Source: Haloterrigena salifodinae (GTDB taxonomy: Archaea; Halobacteriota; Halobacteria; Halobacteriales; Natrialbaceae). Taken from it: 64,000 nucleotides of DNA. The stretch lies in assembly GCF_003977755.1 (NCBI RefSeq), contig NZ_RQWN01000001.1:450995-514994 (forward strand), read 5' to 3'. Positions 1 through 8,330 of the stretch are shown in pieces. How positions within the stretch are numbered: the stretch's first letter is position 1; every line of letters starts with the position of its first letter. The notes under the pieces are model-generated. The model saw only the letters and a program-made list of their open reading frames with translations. It was not told the origin of the DNA and did no database searches. The position numbers were made by a program, and so were the translations under genes.

Positions 1-1
1 C

Positions 2-130
2 GTTCGAATTTCGTGTTTCGTGACCGAGGCGGAGGCTTTTCGCACGCTACTGAATCCGGTAACGATACTGTTGGTCGCCACCGCAGCCGTCGCGAGCCTG
101 TTCATGGCCCGAGTGATCAGATCGGACTGA
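2..130 (+). CDS. C-terminal tail of a membrane protein (5' end outside window)
   Basis: The reading frame is open from base 2 and stops at TGA 128-130, giving about 42 residues. They end in one hydrophobic segment (LLNPVTILLVATAAVASLF) followed by a short basic/acidic tail, which looks like the last membrane helix of an integral membrane protein. The start lies before the window, so the family cannot be named. The next gene on the same strand begins about 110 bases later. Confidence is moderate because only the tail can be read. Confidence 0.45.
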   Translation, partial: VRISCFVTEAEAFRTLLNPVTILLVATAAVASLFMARVIRSD

Positions 131-239
131 TGGCGATCGGTATCTACACCGGCTATCCGAACGCGACCGCGTTTGGTCGTGACTTCGAGGCGAGTCGGTG
201 TGAACCAAGAGGTATGGTCCTTCCTTCCATAGAGGCCTT

Positions 240-1013
240 ATGGACGAGCAGGGCGAGGCAGTCGAGCCACTCCCTCTCCAGCGTCGAGGGACGATCGACT
301 ATATGCGGGTAGCCGGCCGGCGCAGCGTCGTTCACGGACTCGTCGAGGTCGACATAACTGAGGCCCGACAACGCATCCGCGAGCGAAAAGAGGAAACGGG
401 AGAGGGCCTCTCGTTCACTGCGTTTCTCATGTACTGTCTGGCGCGAGCGATCGAAGACCATCCGCACGTACAGGCGTACCGCGACTGGCGGGGGCGGCTT
501 GTCTCGTTCGACGACGTCGACGTAAACGTGATCATCGAAACGGCGATCGATGGTGAGCGCATCGGCGTCCCCCACGTCGTCAGGGCGGCGAATCGCCGGT
601 CACTACAGTCGATTCACGAGGAGATTCGAACGAGACAGCGGAACCCGGACGGGGGAACGCAGCCGCCGTGGGCGTCCCTGGCGATGCGGCTTCCCGGGGT
701 CGTCCGGCGACAATTCTGGCGACTTCCGCAGTTGTTTCCACGAGGCTGGAAACGTATCGCGGGCACAGTCGCCGTAACGTCCGTGGGAATGTTCGGCGAG
801 GGCGGCGGCTGGGGGATCAGTCCGACGAACTACACGCTCCAGCTAACGGTCGGCGGGATCGCCACCAAGCCGGGTGTCGTCGACGAGGAGATCGAACCCC
901 GAGAGTACCTCAGTCTCACAGTAACGTTCGACCACGATGTGGTCGACGGGGCGCCCGCTGCGCGGTTCGTCCAGCGGTTGACGGAACTTCTCGAGGATGC
1001 TCACGGGCTCTGA
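240..1013 (+). CDS. 2-oxoacid dehydrogenase E2-type acyltransferase domain protein
   Basis: The 257-residue product matches the catalytic (chloramphenicol-acetyltransferase-fold) domain of dihydrolipoamide acyltransferases. The active-site block HDVVDGAPAARF lies near residue 232, with the catalytic His and the downstream DG. There is no lipoyl domain and no E1/E3-binding domain, which full E2 proteins carry at the N-terminus, and no E1 or E3 gene sits nearby. It may be a stand-alone acyltransferase using a CoA thioester rather than a complex subunit. The Acg-like nitroreductase gene follows on the same strand after about 100 bases, so co-transcription is possible. Family is well supported; substrate is unknown. 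Confidence 0.8.
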   Translation: MDEQGEAVEPLPLQRRGTIDYMRVAGRRSVVHGLVEVDITEARQRIRERKEETGEGLSFTAFLMYCLARAIEDHPHVQAYRDWRGRLVSFDDVDVNVIIETAIDGERIGVPHVVRAANRRSLQSIHEEIRTRQRNPDGGTQPPWASLAMRLPGVVRRQFWRLPQLFPRGWKRIAGTVAVTSVGMFGEGGGWGISPTNYTLQLTVGGIATKPGVVDEEIEPREYLSLTVTFDHDVVDGAPAARFVQRLTELLEDAHGL

Positions 1014-1119
1014 GAGGCCACTCGTCGATCGTCCCGTTGAACGGAACTAGCGTCGTCGCAGAGAGTTCCGTCAGCGAACCGATCCGGAGCGTTATGTCCC
1101 CTGTCGGTGACATCGCCTC

Positions 1120-2133
1120 ATGAATTCGGACGAGTTAACCACCGCAGTCTGGGAGATAGATGAGGACGAGTTTCCATCCGACGGGTCGATCCGAGAACGG
1201 GCGCAGTTCCTGCTTCGATACGCGATCCTCGCTCCGTCCAGTCACAACTCGCAGCCGTGGCGATTTGCCGTACACGACGATCGAATCCGGATTTTCGCCG
1301 ACGAGACGCGGTGGCTCGAGGTGGCCGATCACGACAAACGCGAGTTACAGATCAGCCTCGGCTGCGCCATCGAGAACCTCTGTATTGCAGCAGCCCACTT
1401 CGGATTCGGTTATCGAATCGAGTACGACGATGCCGGCGATGGGGACCCCATCGCCACCGTAACGCTTCATCCAGACGCGACCCCATCGAATACCCGACCA
1501 CCGGGACTGTTCGACCAACTCACGGAGCGATATACGAGCCACGACCTATTCGAAGAGCGGCCGCTTTCGCAGTTCACGCGCGATATCCTCCGTCAGTGTG
1601 TCTTCGACAGCGACGTTTCGCTCCACTTGATCGAAGACTCGGACCGGAAGCGATCGATCGGGGAGTTACAGGCCGCGGCGGATCTGCGTCTGATGGACGA
1701 CCGAGAGTACCGGAAAGAACTCGGCTATTGGCTCGGGATCGGCGCACTGGGCCAGTCGTGGCTTACGGCTCGTATTGCACAAGCGGTCGTGATCGCTTTT
1801 GACCTCGGGAATCGCGAAAGTCAGAATAATTCGAAGCTGATTCGCAGCGCTCCCGTCCTCGGACTCCTCGTCACGGAGACCGATGCTCCAGCAGCACGGA
1901 TCAAAACCGGGCGAGTATACGAACGGGTGGCGCTCGCTGCCAGTGCTAACTCGGTTGCCACGCACCCGATGAGCCAAATTCTGGAACTTCCGGAAAAACG
2001 AGACGAGCTCGGGACTCTGGCAGCGATCGGCGATGGTGTTCCGCAGCATCTGTTCCGATTAGGGTATACAGATGAACCGACGGATCACATGCCGCGATGG
2101 CCACTCGAGAAGGTACTCTCGACGCAACCGTGA
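1120..2133 (+). CDS. Acg-family (nitroreductase-like) FMN-binding protein
   Basis: The 337-residue protein resembles the Acg/Rv3131 branch of the nitroreductase superfamily. The opening block RYAILAPSSHNSQPWRF (about residues 32-48) is the typical N-terminal FMN-contact region, and the length fits the duplicated nitroreductase fold of Acg proteins. These proteins are thought to bind or sequester flavin, and many have lost reductase activity. No signal peptide is visible, so it is cytoplasmic. It follows the E2-like acyltransferase on the same strand, and the next gene faces it on the minus strand. Confidence 0.8.
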   Translation: MNSDELTTAVWEIDEDEFPSDGSIRERAQFLLRYAILAPSSHNSQPWRFAVHDDRIRIFADETRWLEVADHDKRELQISLGCAIENLCIAAAHFGFGYRIEYDDAGDGDPIATVTLHPDATPSNTRPPGLFDQLTERYTSHDLFEERPLSQFTRDILRQCVFDSDVSLHLIEDSDRKRSIGELQAAADLRLMDDREYRKELGYWLGIGALGQSWLTARIAQAVVIAFDLGNRESQNNSKLIRSAPVLGLLVTETDAPAARIKTGRVYERVALAASANSVATHPMSQILELPEKRDELGTLAAIGDGVPQHLFRLGYTDEPTDHMPRWPLEKVLSTQP

Positions 2134-2234
2134 CGTTCAGCGAATGCTCGTACCGACCAGGGAAGCCCGACCGCTAACGGGGAACTGCCGGCCAGAAGTG
2201 GCGTCGTCCGACCCGGAACGCGTCCACCAGCGTA

Positions 2235-2591
2235 CTACCGGTCTCGTTGCAAGCGTTCGCGGCGCTCCTCGAACTCCTCGTCCGTGAGGTCGCCGCGGGC
2301 GTAGGCGGTTCTCAGTTCCTCGAGTGCGGGATCCGTCCGTTGCCCGCTGGACTGGCGAACCGCGCTGTACAGGAGATACCCGAGGCCGAGAAGCAACAGT
2401 AACGGAACAATCGACATGAGGAGCCACATCCACGTGGCTCCGGTGCCGTCCCACATCCCGCCGTTCCACATGTGGCCCCCACCCCAGACGCCCATCAGCG
2501 GCATCGCGAGAGCCATCATGAGAACCGGTACGAGAAGAATCACAGCGATGATGATCACCAGCGTTCGAAGCAGGGCATCGTCGGTTACCAT
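2235..2591 (-). CDS. SHOCT-domain small membrane protein
   Basis: The 118-residue product has a hydrophobic segment at about residues 8-33, a Gly/Trp/Met-rich stretch (GGGHMWNGGMWDG), a second membrane segment at about 55-75, and a C-terminal SHOCT domain (ALEELRTAYARGDLTDEEFEE). SHOCT is a short helical module often found at the end of small membrane proteins and is thought to mediate oligomerisation. It converges with the Acg-like gene. The exact role is unknown, but the family assignment is clear. Confidence 0.85.
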   Translation of the reverse strand: MVTDDALLRTLVIIIAVILLVPVLMMALAMPLMGVWGGGHMWNGGMWDGTGATWMWLLMSIVPLLLLLGLGYLLYSAVRQSSGQRTDPALEELRTAYARGDLTDEEFEERRERLQRDR

Positions 2592-2611
2592 ACGCTAAAA
2601 TCCGATCGCAA

Positions 2612-3250
2612 TGGTATTGAATCGTCGGGTGAACCCCAACTGCCGCGGTCCTACCGACTATCCGCTACGGGCGGATCGATCGGCCTCTCCCGACGGCCAC
2701 TCTCGAGCGTCGGGTTCGACGAGCCCTTCGTGAAGCGTCTTGAGGTAGGCGCGTATCTCGACAGCGGGTCCTACAACGAGGACTCGGCGCGTGCGCGTAG
2801 TGAATTCGGTGACCTCGGCTGGATGATGCAGGCAAAACAGAGCGCGAACAAGATAGACGAGATGATGGACGGCACCATCGAGAACGAGAAGGACTGGCGG
2901 GCCACGACGTGGGGCGTGAGCGACGTTCCGACGCGTCACGACCTCTGGGTGATGGAGTCAGAGAAGAAGTCGAAGCTGTACAAGGAGAATCCCAACGACC
3001 CGAAGGACGAGATGCCGTTGACGCCGTTGGAACTAGCCGACGACTTCCGGCCGAGATGGGGAATCGAGACCAGCTATCGGACGTTGAAGGAAAATTTCCT
3101 AGCGAAGTCACCTCGAAGCGGCACTACATCCGCGTACAGGTGTTCTACTTCGCAATCCTTTGGTACGATCTGTGGCTGACCGCGAAAGCGCGCCGATGAA
3201 CGCGACCAGACAACCGTCGAACGCCTCCCATCTGTCAGTCGCGTCTTAGA
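2612..3250 (+). pseudogene. Degraded DDE transposase (IS4-superfamily, ISH3-like)
   Basis: A reading frame without a proper start carries a transposase C-terminal half, including the conserved block RWGIETSYRTLKENFLAK (about 3055-3108), whose Glu corresponds to the last residue of the DDE triad. The frame then shifts near 3110, and the continuation SKRHYIRVQVFYFAILWYDLW is read in another frame up to about 3199. The N-terminal catalytic half is missing. It is therefore a truncated, frameshifted remnant. Assignment to the ISH3-like group rests on motif resemblance only. Terminal repeats were not identified, so the borders are approximate. Confidence 0.75.
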
Positions 3251-3309
3251 CGCGCCTTGACTCGCTTCTTGAGAGTGCTATCCCATGCCCAACAATTGCG
3301 TAGGCTACT

Positions 3310-3738
3310 CTATCGAGTAACCAAGATGATCCCAATAACTGCGAACGCTATCCCAGCAAATCTCGTTATCGTAACTTCGTCTCCGAGAATGACCATACCG
3401 ATGAGAGCCGCGACGACGAAGTACATCGCACCGAGAGTAGAGATGACGGTTGTTGACCCCCCGGAAAGACCGATGTACATCGAAATCAGACCTGTTCCGG
3501 TGAACAATCCGGCAGTGCCAGCGAGCAGTCCTCCTCTCGCAGTAATGGCAAGCGATGCGTCTGAAACGAGGATGTATCCGAGTGCAAGGGGTCCCGCAAC
3601 AAGATAGGTGATTGCAGCGGCTGTCCTCGGGTCGATAGACTCCGACGCAGCGTTGCCCAAGACTACCCAAATTCCCCAAGCGACCATTGTAATCGAACCA
3701 AAGAACACAGCCGAATCTATCTCAGGGAACTCCATCAT
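3310..3738 (-). CDS. EamA/DMT-superfamily transporter (single EamA domain)
   Basis: The 142-residue protein is almost entirely hydrophobic, with about five membrane helices, and ends with TRFAGIAFAVIGIILVTR, the hallmark close of an EamA repeat. Full drug/metabolite transporters carry two such repeats (about 280-300 residues). This is the half-size form, which is expected to work as a dimer. The substrate is unknown. It lies in a lower-GC pocket between a broken transposase and an HTH gene, so it may have been acquired horizontally. Two adjacent Met codons (3738 and 3735) are possible starts. Confidence 0.82.
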   Translation of the reverse strand: MMEFPEIDSAVFFGSITMVAWGIWVVLGNAASESIDPRTAAAITYLVAGPLALGYILVSDASLAITARGGLLAGTAGLFTGTGLISMYIGLSGGSTTVISTLGAMYFVVAALIGMVILGDEVTITRFAGIAFAVIGIILVTR

Positions 3739-4306
3739 GGTGATTCAACGGAATAGTCGAATAGCGACACCCAGAGACGCTCGAAGCGACTGGTATCGAA
3801 CGGTGGGGTGACTCCGGCGGGGAGGTGGAATTTCGGTTCAGTGTCACTGCCTCGGTCATCGGCATGATATCTCTGTGCCATACATACTACATACCGACCG
3901 TGCCAGCATTGGTCTCTCTCTTAATCGAATAATCCATTTATATCGGGTCTAGGAGACTCCACGCATCCCTGACCGCTTTTGCGGGTTGCTCGGTGGATGC
4001 AGTGAGGACGACGAGGGCAAGCAAAAAGGATGATTATCGCCCCGAGAACTCCACGAGAGATTTCGATGCACTTTATCCTCGTTCTGAGCAGTGTACCACC
4101 AACTCCGCCGGACCGCTCTCTTATATTGTCCCCAGCAGCCTCCGTTTCACTGGCCCATAGAACAGCGCCCGACTGCTGAACGCAGACGCTGTCTGTAGTG
4201 TTTCGCTGACTTTGATTCGGAGCCCAATACCGATTTTTACACAGCCTCTGTATAAAGTAAACTGATTATGATAGTCCCTAGGGGATTTGCCAAATATACA
4301 TGTTCA
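3739..4306. other. Intergenic stretch without recognised gene
   Basis: About 570 bases of lower-GC sequence separate the EamA gene from the HTH gene. Short peptides can be read in several frames but are broken by stops, and none was recognised. The stretch probably holds decayed insertion sequence plus the promoter of the downstream HTH gene at its end. Confidence 0.5.
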
Positions 4307-4314
4307 TATATTAA
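4307..4314 (+). promoter_or_regulatory. TATA box of the HTH regulator gene
   Basis: TATATTAA lies 22-29 bases before the GTG start at 4336 within an AT-rich tract. The spacing fits an archaeal leaderless transcript. Confidence 0.5.
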
Positions 4315-4335
4315 AAACACCTACCCGATAGAACA

Positions 4336-5001
4336 GTGACCGATATTAAAGCAGTCGTCCGAGTCGAGCACCCTGACATAGTGCTCACAAAGACAGTCAC
4401 TCACGACCAGAGTTCGAAAGTCGAGTCAGTGTTAGAGGCAGGAACTGACCCGACATCGGGGAAATTCTTCTATCGAATACAGTCATCTGATTTCCGCCAG
4501 TTCGAAGACGGATTGCGGAATGATCACACCATCGGCGAGTTTGAACGAGTTATTGAAACCAGAGACGAGAAAGCGATCTATAGCTTCGAGTATACAGACG
4601 AAGCGAAGATCATCTCCCCAGTTATTTCGACCGCGAACGGTATCATACTCGATATGAAGAACGACGGAAACGGTTGGATTCTAACAGTATGGATGCCCGA
4701 CCGGACGAATCTGGCCCCTCTATGGGACTATGCAGAACAGAACGACATTGATATCGAGTTACTGCGCGTGAACGAATACGCTAGTTTAGGGAATACGGAC
4801 GCGGGGTTGACTGATAGCCAACGAGAGGCACTTCTCGTCGCACTCGACACAGGGTATTTCGAAGACCCACGGAACGCAACTCTCAGCGACGTCGCCGCTA
4901 ATTTGGATATCTCTCAACCTGCAGCCAGTGGTCTCCTTCGACGTGGGACCAAACGACTCATTATTTCTTCTCTGACAGATGACGGCGAAAAGCCAGATTG
5001 A
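4336..5001 (+). CDS. Bat-type HTH-10 transcriptional regulator
   Basis: The 221-residue protein begins at GTG. Its C-terminal region LTDSQREALLVALDTGYFEDPR (about residues 155-176) followed by SDVAANLDISQPAASGLLRRGTKRLI is the helix-turn-helix of bacterio-opsin-activator-like (HTH_10) regulators. The N-terminal 150 residues form the usual poorly conserved alpha/beta sensor region. The target is unknown. Its base composition is lower in GC than the core genes, and it sits in the same pocket as the transposase remnant, consistent with transfer. Confidence 0.85.
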   Translation: MTDIKAVVRVEHPDIVLTKTVTHDQSSKVESVLEAGTDPTSGKFFYRIQSSDFRQFEDGLRNDHTIGEFERVIETRDEKAIYSFEYTDEAKIISPVISTANGIILDMKNDGNGWILTVWMPDRTNLAPLWDYAEQNDIDIELLRVNEYASLGNTDAGLTDSQREALLVALDTGYFEDPRNATLSDVAANLDISQPAASGLLRRGTKRLIISSLTDDGEKPD

Positions 5002-5363
5002 TCAACGGCTACTCGATGCAGTGGCGACGATCTCACCCTGTGGGCACGATGTGTCTTCGTCAGCGTCCTAGGGTGAGTGTCATGACCGAAACGCGCTCTG
5101 TATTCAGCACGCCGCGAATACCATCTATCGAAGCTGGCAGCATCGTTGGCAGTCAATATGCAACTATACCTCGCTGATCGCGAATGGCGTCGTCGTCGGC
5201 AAGGACATCACGAAGGGGCGACGGATGCGCCGGCAAGTGATACCATCAGAATTTCATACTTAGTTCAATCGCACCACGGCGTTCATCGATGCTACTGTCA
5301 GAAATAGTCGGCCTGAATCCGCTCCAGCGGAACTAATATTGTACGTTCGACCCAATCGAAACC
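5002..5363. other. Stretch with no intact gene, probably decayed coding sequence
   Basis: No intact open frame is present. A short readable peptide around 5150-5240 (ANGVVVGKDITKGRR) has a coding look but has no start and was not recognised. The motif GCTCTGTATTCAGCACGC at 5095-5112 nearly repeats at 13673-13690. The stretch looks like decayed accessory DNA. Confidence 0.4.
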
Positions 5364-5546
5364 ATGGCTTCGATGGACCGAGAGTCGGCCGAAGACGACG
5401 ATCCGACCGACGCTGAGTATCGCGAGATCGGCCGCGGATTGTTGGAGGCGGAGATGGGACCGAGCTCAAGTCTGTCACACCTCTACCGAGGGGAAATTCA
5501 CCGGATGAAGTTCTGGCGCGAATGGCTCGACCGAACGACCTACTGA
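5364..5546 (+). pseudogene. Truncated DUF2270 membrane protein (N-terminal fragment)
   Basis: The 60-residue frame reads EYREIGRGLLEAEMGPSS followed by LSHLYRGEIHRMKFWREWLDRTTY and then stops. As I recall the family, this is the conserved cytoplasmic start of haloarchaeal DUF2270 proteins, which normally continue for about 170 further residues with membrane helices (typically after DRTTxWAV). Here the stop falls exactly where the first helix should begin, so it is a truncated remnant unless a short form is used. It belongs to the accessory pocket that also holds the broken transposase. Confidence 0.6.
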
Positions 5547-5869
5547 GCGACCGTCATCATTATAAGGAAAAGAGTAGTGAAGATAGAGAATCACCACTCC
5601 AAATGAGAGGAATCTAAATTCTTCCCTCGTGTCGGTTCACAGCTGGCCTTGTAGATCCACTTCACCACTTCCTTACGAACTGCTCACGTGACAGACACAC
5701 AATCGCAGATGGATCGGGTGCGACGGAATCCATAACTGACGTATTTCAGTGAGGCGGTCCCGTTCAGCGGCCCGTTGGACGCCATCCAACCACCGATCTA
5801 TCGGGCCGATGGACCGTCTGTTCTCACTCAGGACGAACGCTTAAGACCGGCCTCGTTGGATGTTACAGT
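5547..5869. other. Intergenic stretch without recognised gene
   Basis: About 320 bases of lower GC with no supported gene. A reverse-strand peptide around 5610-5740 (VCLSREQFVRKWWKWIYK) is suggestive of old coding sequence, but it has no usable start and was not recognised. Confidence 0.4.
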
Positions 5870-6010
5870 ATGGCATACCGGATCCAGTGTGACAGTTGCG
5901 ATCTCGAGCGCGAGTGTACCGACTGGCCAGACGCCAACCGCGACGCCAGGGACCACGAGGCCGAGCACCCCGACCACTGGGTGACGATTCACGAGTTACA
6001 GCGGGCCTGA
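5870..6010 (+). CDS. Small Cys/His-containing haloarchaeal protein
   Basis: A 46-residue frame starts at ATG and reads MAYRIQCDSCDLERECTDWP, continuing with DARDHEAEHPDHWVTIHELQRA. The CDSC pair with the later Cys and the His residues of the DHEAEHPDHW block suggest a small zinc-binding fold. Such short zinc-finger proteins are common in haloarchaea and mostly of unknown role. It stands alone before the MaoC gene. Confidence 0.6.
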   Translation: MAYRIQCDSCDLERECTDWPDANRDARDHEAEHPDHWVTIHELQRA

Positions 6011-6082
6011 CACCGTCGCTCGGTACCTGGCGGCGATTCCGCTTTCCATAGTCTCTTGTTCGCACGCCACACTGACAGCAGT

Positions 6083-6532
6083 ATGCAGTACTACGAGGAT
6101 ATCGAGGTCGGCGAGACACAAGAGTGCGGCGAGTACACCGTCACGAAGGAGGAAATTCTCGAGTTCGCCGAGCAGTACGATCCGCAGCCGTTTCACACCG
6201 ACGAGGAGGCGGCCGCGGAGTCCGCGTTCGGCGAACTCGTCGCCTCTGGGTGGCACACCGCGTCGATCTGCATGCGGCTGCTCGTCGACGGCTCGATCCA
6301 GGACCAGGCCAGCATGGGCGCTCGCGGCGTGGACGAACTCCGCTGGAACCGGCCCGTCAGGCCCGGCGATACGCTGTCGGTTCGGACGGAGGTCGTCGAC
6401 AAGCGTGTCTCCGAGAGCGATCCCAAGCGCGGCTACGTCGACAGCCGCCTCGAAGGGATCAACCAGCACGACGAGGTCGTCATCTCCTGGGTCGGACTGG
6501 GAATGGTCGAGCGCCGAAACCCCGACGCGTAG
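6083..6532 (+). CDS. MaoC-family (R)-specific enoyl-CoA hydratase/dehydratase
   Basis: The 149-residue hotdog-fold protein starts best at ATG 6083 (MQYYEDIEVG); an upstream TTG would add nine unlikely residues. The catalytic hydratase-2 motif is visible as YDPQPFHTDEEAA, with Asp and His five residues apart, followed by the FGELVASGWHT helix. It probably hydrates enoyl-CoA or a related thioester in fatty-acid or branched-acid metabolism. Several acyl-CoA genes lie within the next 9 kb. The substrate is not determined by sequence. Confidence 0.88.
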   Translation: MQYYEDIEVGETQECGEYTVTKEEILEFAEQYDPQPFHTDEEAAAESAFGELVASGWHTASICMRLLVDGSIQDQASMGARGVDELRWNRPVRPGDTLSVRTEVVDKRVSESDPKRGYVDSRLEGINQHDEVVISWVGLGMVERRNPDA

Positions 6533-6625
6533 CCGGCCCGCGAAGCGCAGTCACAGCAGTATTCCGGAGTCTGGATCCGACGTAGCGCTAGCGAAGGGAC
6601 CACGCCATCGACCACCAACGGCACC

Positions 6626-7033
6626 TCATTCAGTCGGGCCCGCCTCGAGGTGGGCGCCGAGAATCGCCGTCTGAACCGTCCGCAGGTCGGCGTCCTGAAT
6701 GGTGGCGGCGGCCCGGAACCGCTCGCGAACGTCGGCGACTCGAGTCGGGTCGGCCGCGAGGTGGACGAGATCGAACGCGTCGGGAGCGGTCCGTTCGGCG
6801 GCCGCGAAATCCGCCCGGTCGTAGAGGTCGGCGAAGGAGTCCAGCACGCCCGCGACGAGGTCGTCGGTCGCGTCGGCGCCCGGATCGCCGACGGGGACCG
6901 AATCCGCGGTCTCCTCGAAGTAGGCCTCGACGTCGAGGACGCCCGCTTCGTCGTATAGATACTCCTCGAGCGCGTCGGTCACTGGCGCCGAGAGGTAGAC
7001 TCCGAACACCTTGTATCGGTCGTCACCGGTCAT
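6626..7033 (-). CDS. Haloarchaeal hypothetical protein
   Basis: The 135-residue protein is acidic and Ala-rich with no membrane segment. It begins MTGDDRYKVFGVYLSAPV and consists of predicted helices. I do not recognise the family. Codon use and acidity match the core genes around it, so it is likely real. It ends about 95 bases from the MaoC gene, which converges on it. Confidence 0.7.
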   Translation of the reverse strand: MTGDDRYKVFGVYLSAPVTDALEEYLYDEAGVLDVEAYFEETADSVPVGDPGADATDDLVAGVLDSFADLYDRADFAAAERTAPDAFDLVHLAADPTRVADVRERFRAAATIQDADLRTVQTAILGAHLEAGPTE

Positions 7034-7151
7034 AGCCGGTGTTCGGCCCCGAGATACAAATAAGGACGATTAACGGTCGACTCGAGGCCGCGGGCCGCAA
7101 CGAGAAACTGCCGCGACCGCGATCGCACGCGCTGCCGAAATTATCGCTCTG

Positions 7152-7826
7152 TCAGAACCGCCGTCGGAGCTCCATCCGCACCGTCGGCGGGAGGTCGAGC
7201 GCCGCCAGCAGTTCGTCCCGTTGGGCCGGGTCACCGTGTCCGGCGGCGAACCCGTTCAGTCGGGCGACGACCGTCGAGTCGACGAACGCGTCGCCGTACA
7301 GCGCCTCGAGTTCGTCGCCGACGACCGGCGTCGAGCGAAGTTCGTACTTCTGGTGGTACTCCTCGGCGCGGGTGAACGACTCGAGCCGTTCGACGTCGGT
7401 CGCGGCCGACCGTCCGGCTCGGTCCTCGAGCGCAGTGCGCCGGCGGACGGCGGTCTCGTACTGGTCGTCGTCATGTGCGAGGACGATGCTTCGATACTGG
7501 CGTTTCGGTGCCGTCGACGCCCAGTCGTGGGTCGACCAGTAGGTCTCGAGCAGGTCCTCGTACGACAGTTCGTCCGGGTCGTACTCGAGCTGGACGACTT
7601 CGGTGTGGTCGCCGAGCGCGTAGTAGCTGGGCTCCGGCGTCGTGCCGCCGGCGTAGCCGACGCGCGTTCGGACGACGCCCTCGAGCGCGCCGAAGCGTGC
7701 ATCGGGGCCCCAGAAACAGCCCGCGCCGAACGTCGCCGTCTCCGTCTCGCTCGGCGGCACCGTTCCGGCGTCGCGCTCGAGGGACTGGATCGTCGACGCC
7801 GTCCGGCTCGCGTTCGAATCGGCCAT
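7152..7826 (-). CDS. msrA: Peptide-methionine (S)-S-oxide reductase MsrA
   Basis: The 224-residue product carries the MsrA signature GAGCFWGPDARFG with the nucleophilic Cys at about residue 37, followed by RVGYAGGTTPEPSY and a C-terminal EEYHQKYELR block that is typical of the family. It reduces methionine sulfoxide in proteins using thioredoxin. The start at ATG 7826 (MADSNASRTA) is chosen because upstream extension would be out of character for the family. A small zinc-ribbon gene lies about 95 bases upstream on the same strand. Confidence 0.93.
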   Translation of the reverse strand: MADSNASRTASTIQSLERDAGTVPPSETETATFGAGCFWGPDARFGALEGVVRTRVGYAGGTTPEPSYYALGDHTEVVQLEYDPDELSYEDLLETYWSTHDWASTAPKRQYRSIVLAHDDDQYETAVRRRTALEDRAGRSAATDVERLESFTRAEEYHQKYELRSTPVVGDELEALYGDAFVDSTVVARLNGFAAGHGDPAQRDELLAALDLPPTVRMELRRRF

Positions 7827-7920
7827 ATCGAATCGAGGAGCTCGAGACAGATGCGTTCGTCGCCGGACCCGTCGGTCGTGCACCCGTGTGTCTCGACTAT
7901 CCGTCCGCCTTCGGCCCCGC

Positions 7921-8064
7921 TCAGAACTCGTAGTGAGCGATTTCCGTCGAGCCGCAGGTCGAACACGCCTCGGGCTCGTGATCGAATTTCTCGCCGCAGT
8001 TCCGGCACTCGTAGAGCTCTCCCTCGTCACCGACGAACTGCTTAATTTTCGTAACGACCCCCAT
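7921..8064 (-). CDS. Small zinc-ribbon protein
   Basis: This 47-residue protein starts MGVVTKIKQFVGDEGELYEC and has two CxxC pairs (CRNC and CSTC), making a zinc ribbon of rubredoxin/FmdB-like appearance. Such small zinc ribbons are abundant in haloarchaea. It lies directly upstream of msrA on the same strand, so the two may be co-expressed. Its function is unknown. Confidence 0.8.
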   Translation of the reverse strand: MGVVTKIKQFVGDEGELYECRNCGEKFDHEPEACSTCGSTEIAHYEF

Positions 8065-8330
8065 CCATCCACTCGTTCGGGAGAGACGACCATTAATCAA
8101 CGGGCCAGCATTGTTCTGGAGGCGTCACGTCCGATAATAGTCACGAACGTCAATATCTCGTGGGAGCCCCAGCGGTCGCGCGTCTCGCCGGAGCGACCGG
8201 CGGCACTCGCGCGGATTCTCGAGGCGATGGGTCTGATGAAACCAAACCGATCCAATACGGGTGCCACTCGAGTGTGACGTGAGTCATCGCGAACGGCACC
8301 GCATAGATGCCCGGTCGGGCAAAAAGGCGT

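Noticed and set aside
4914..5156. Minus-strand frame opposite the HTH gene end
   Set aside because: Arg-rich shadow with no start signal, overlapping a recognised HTH domain.
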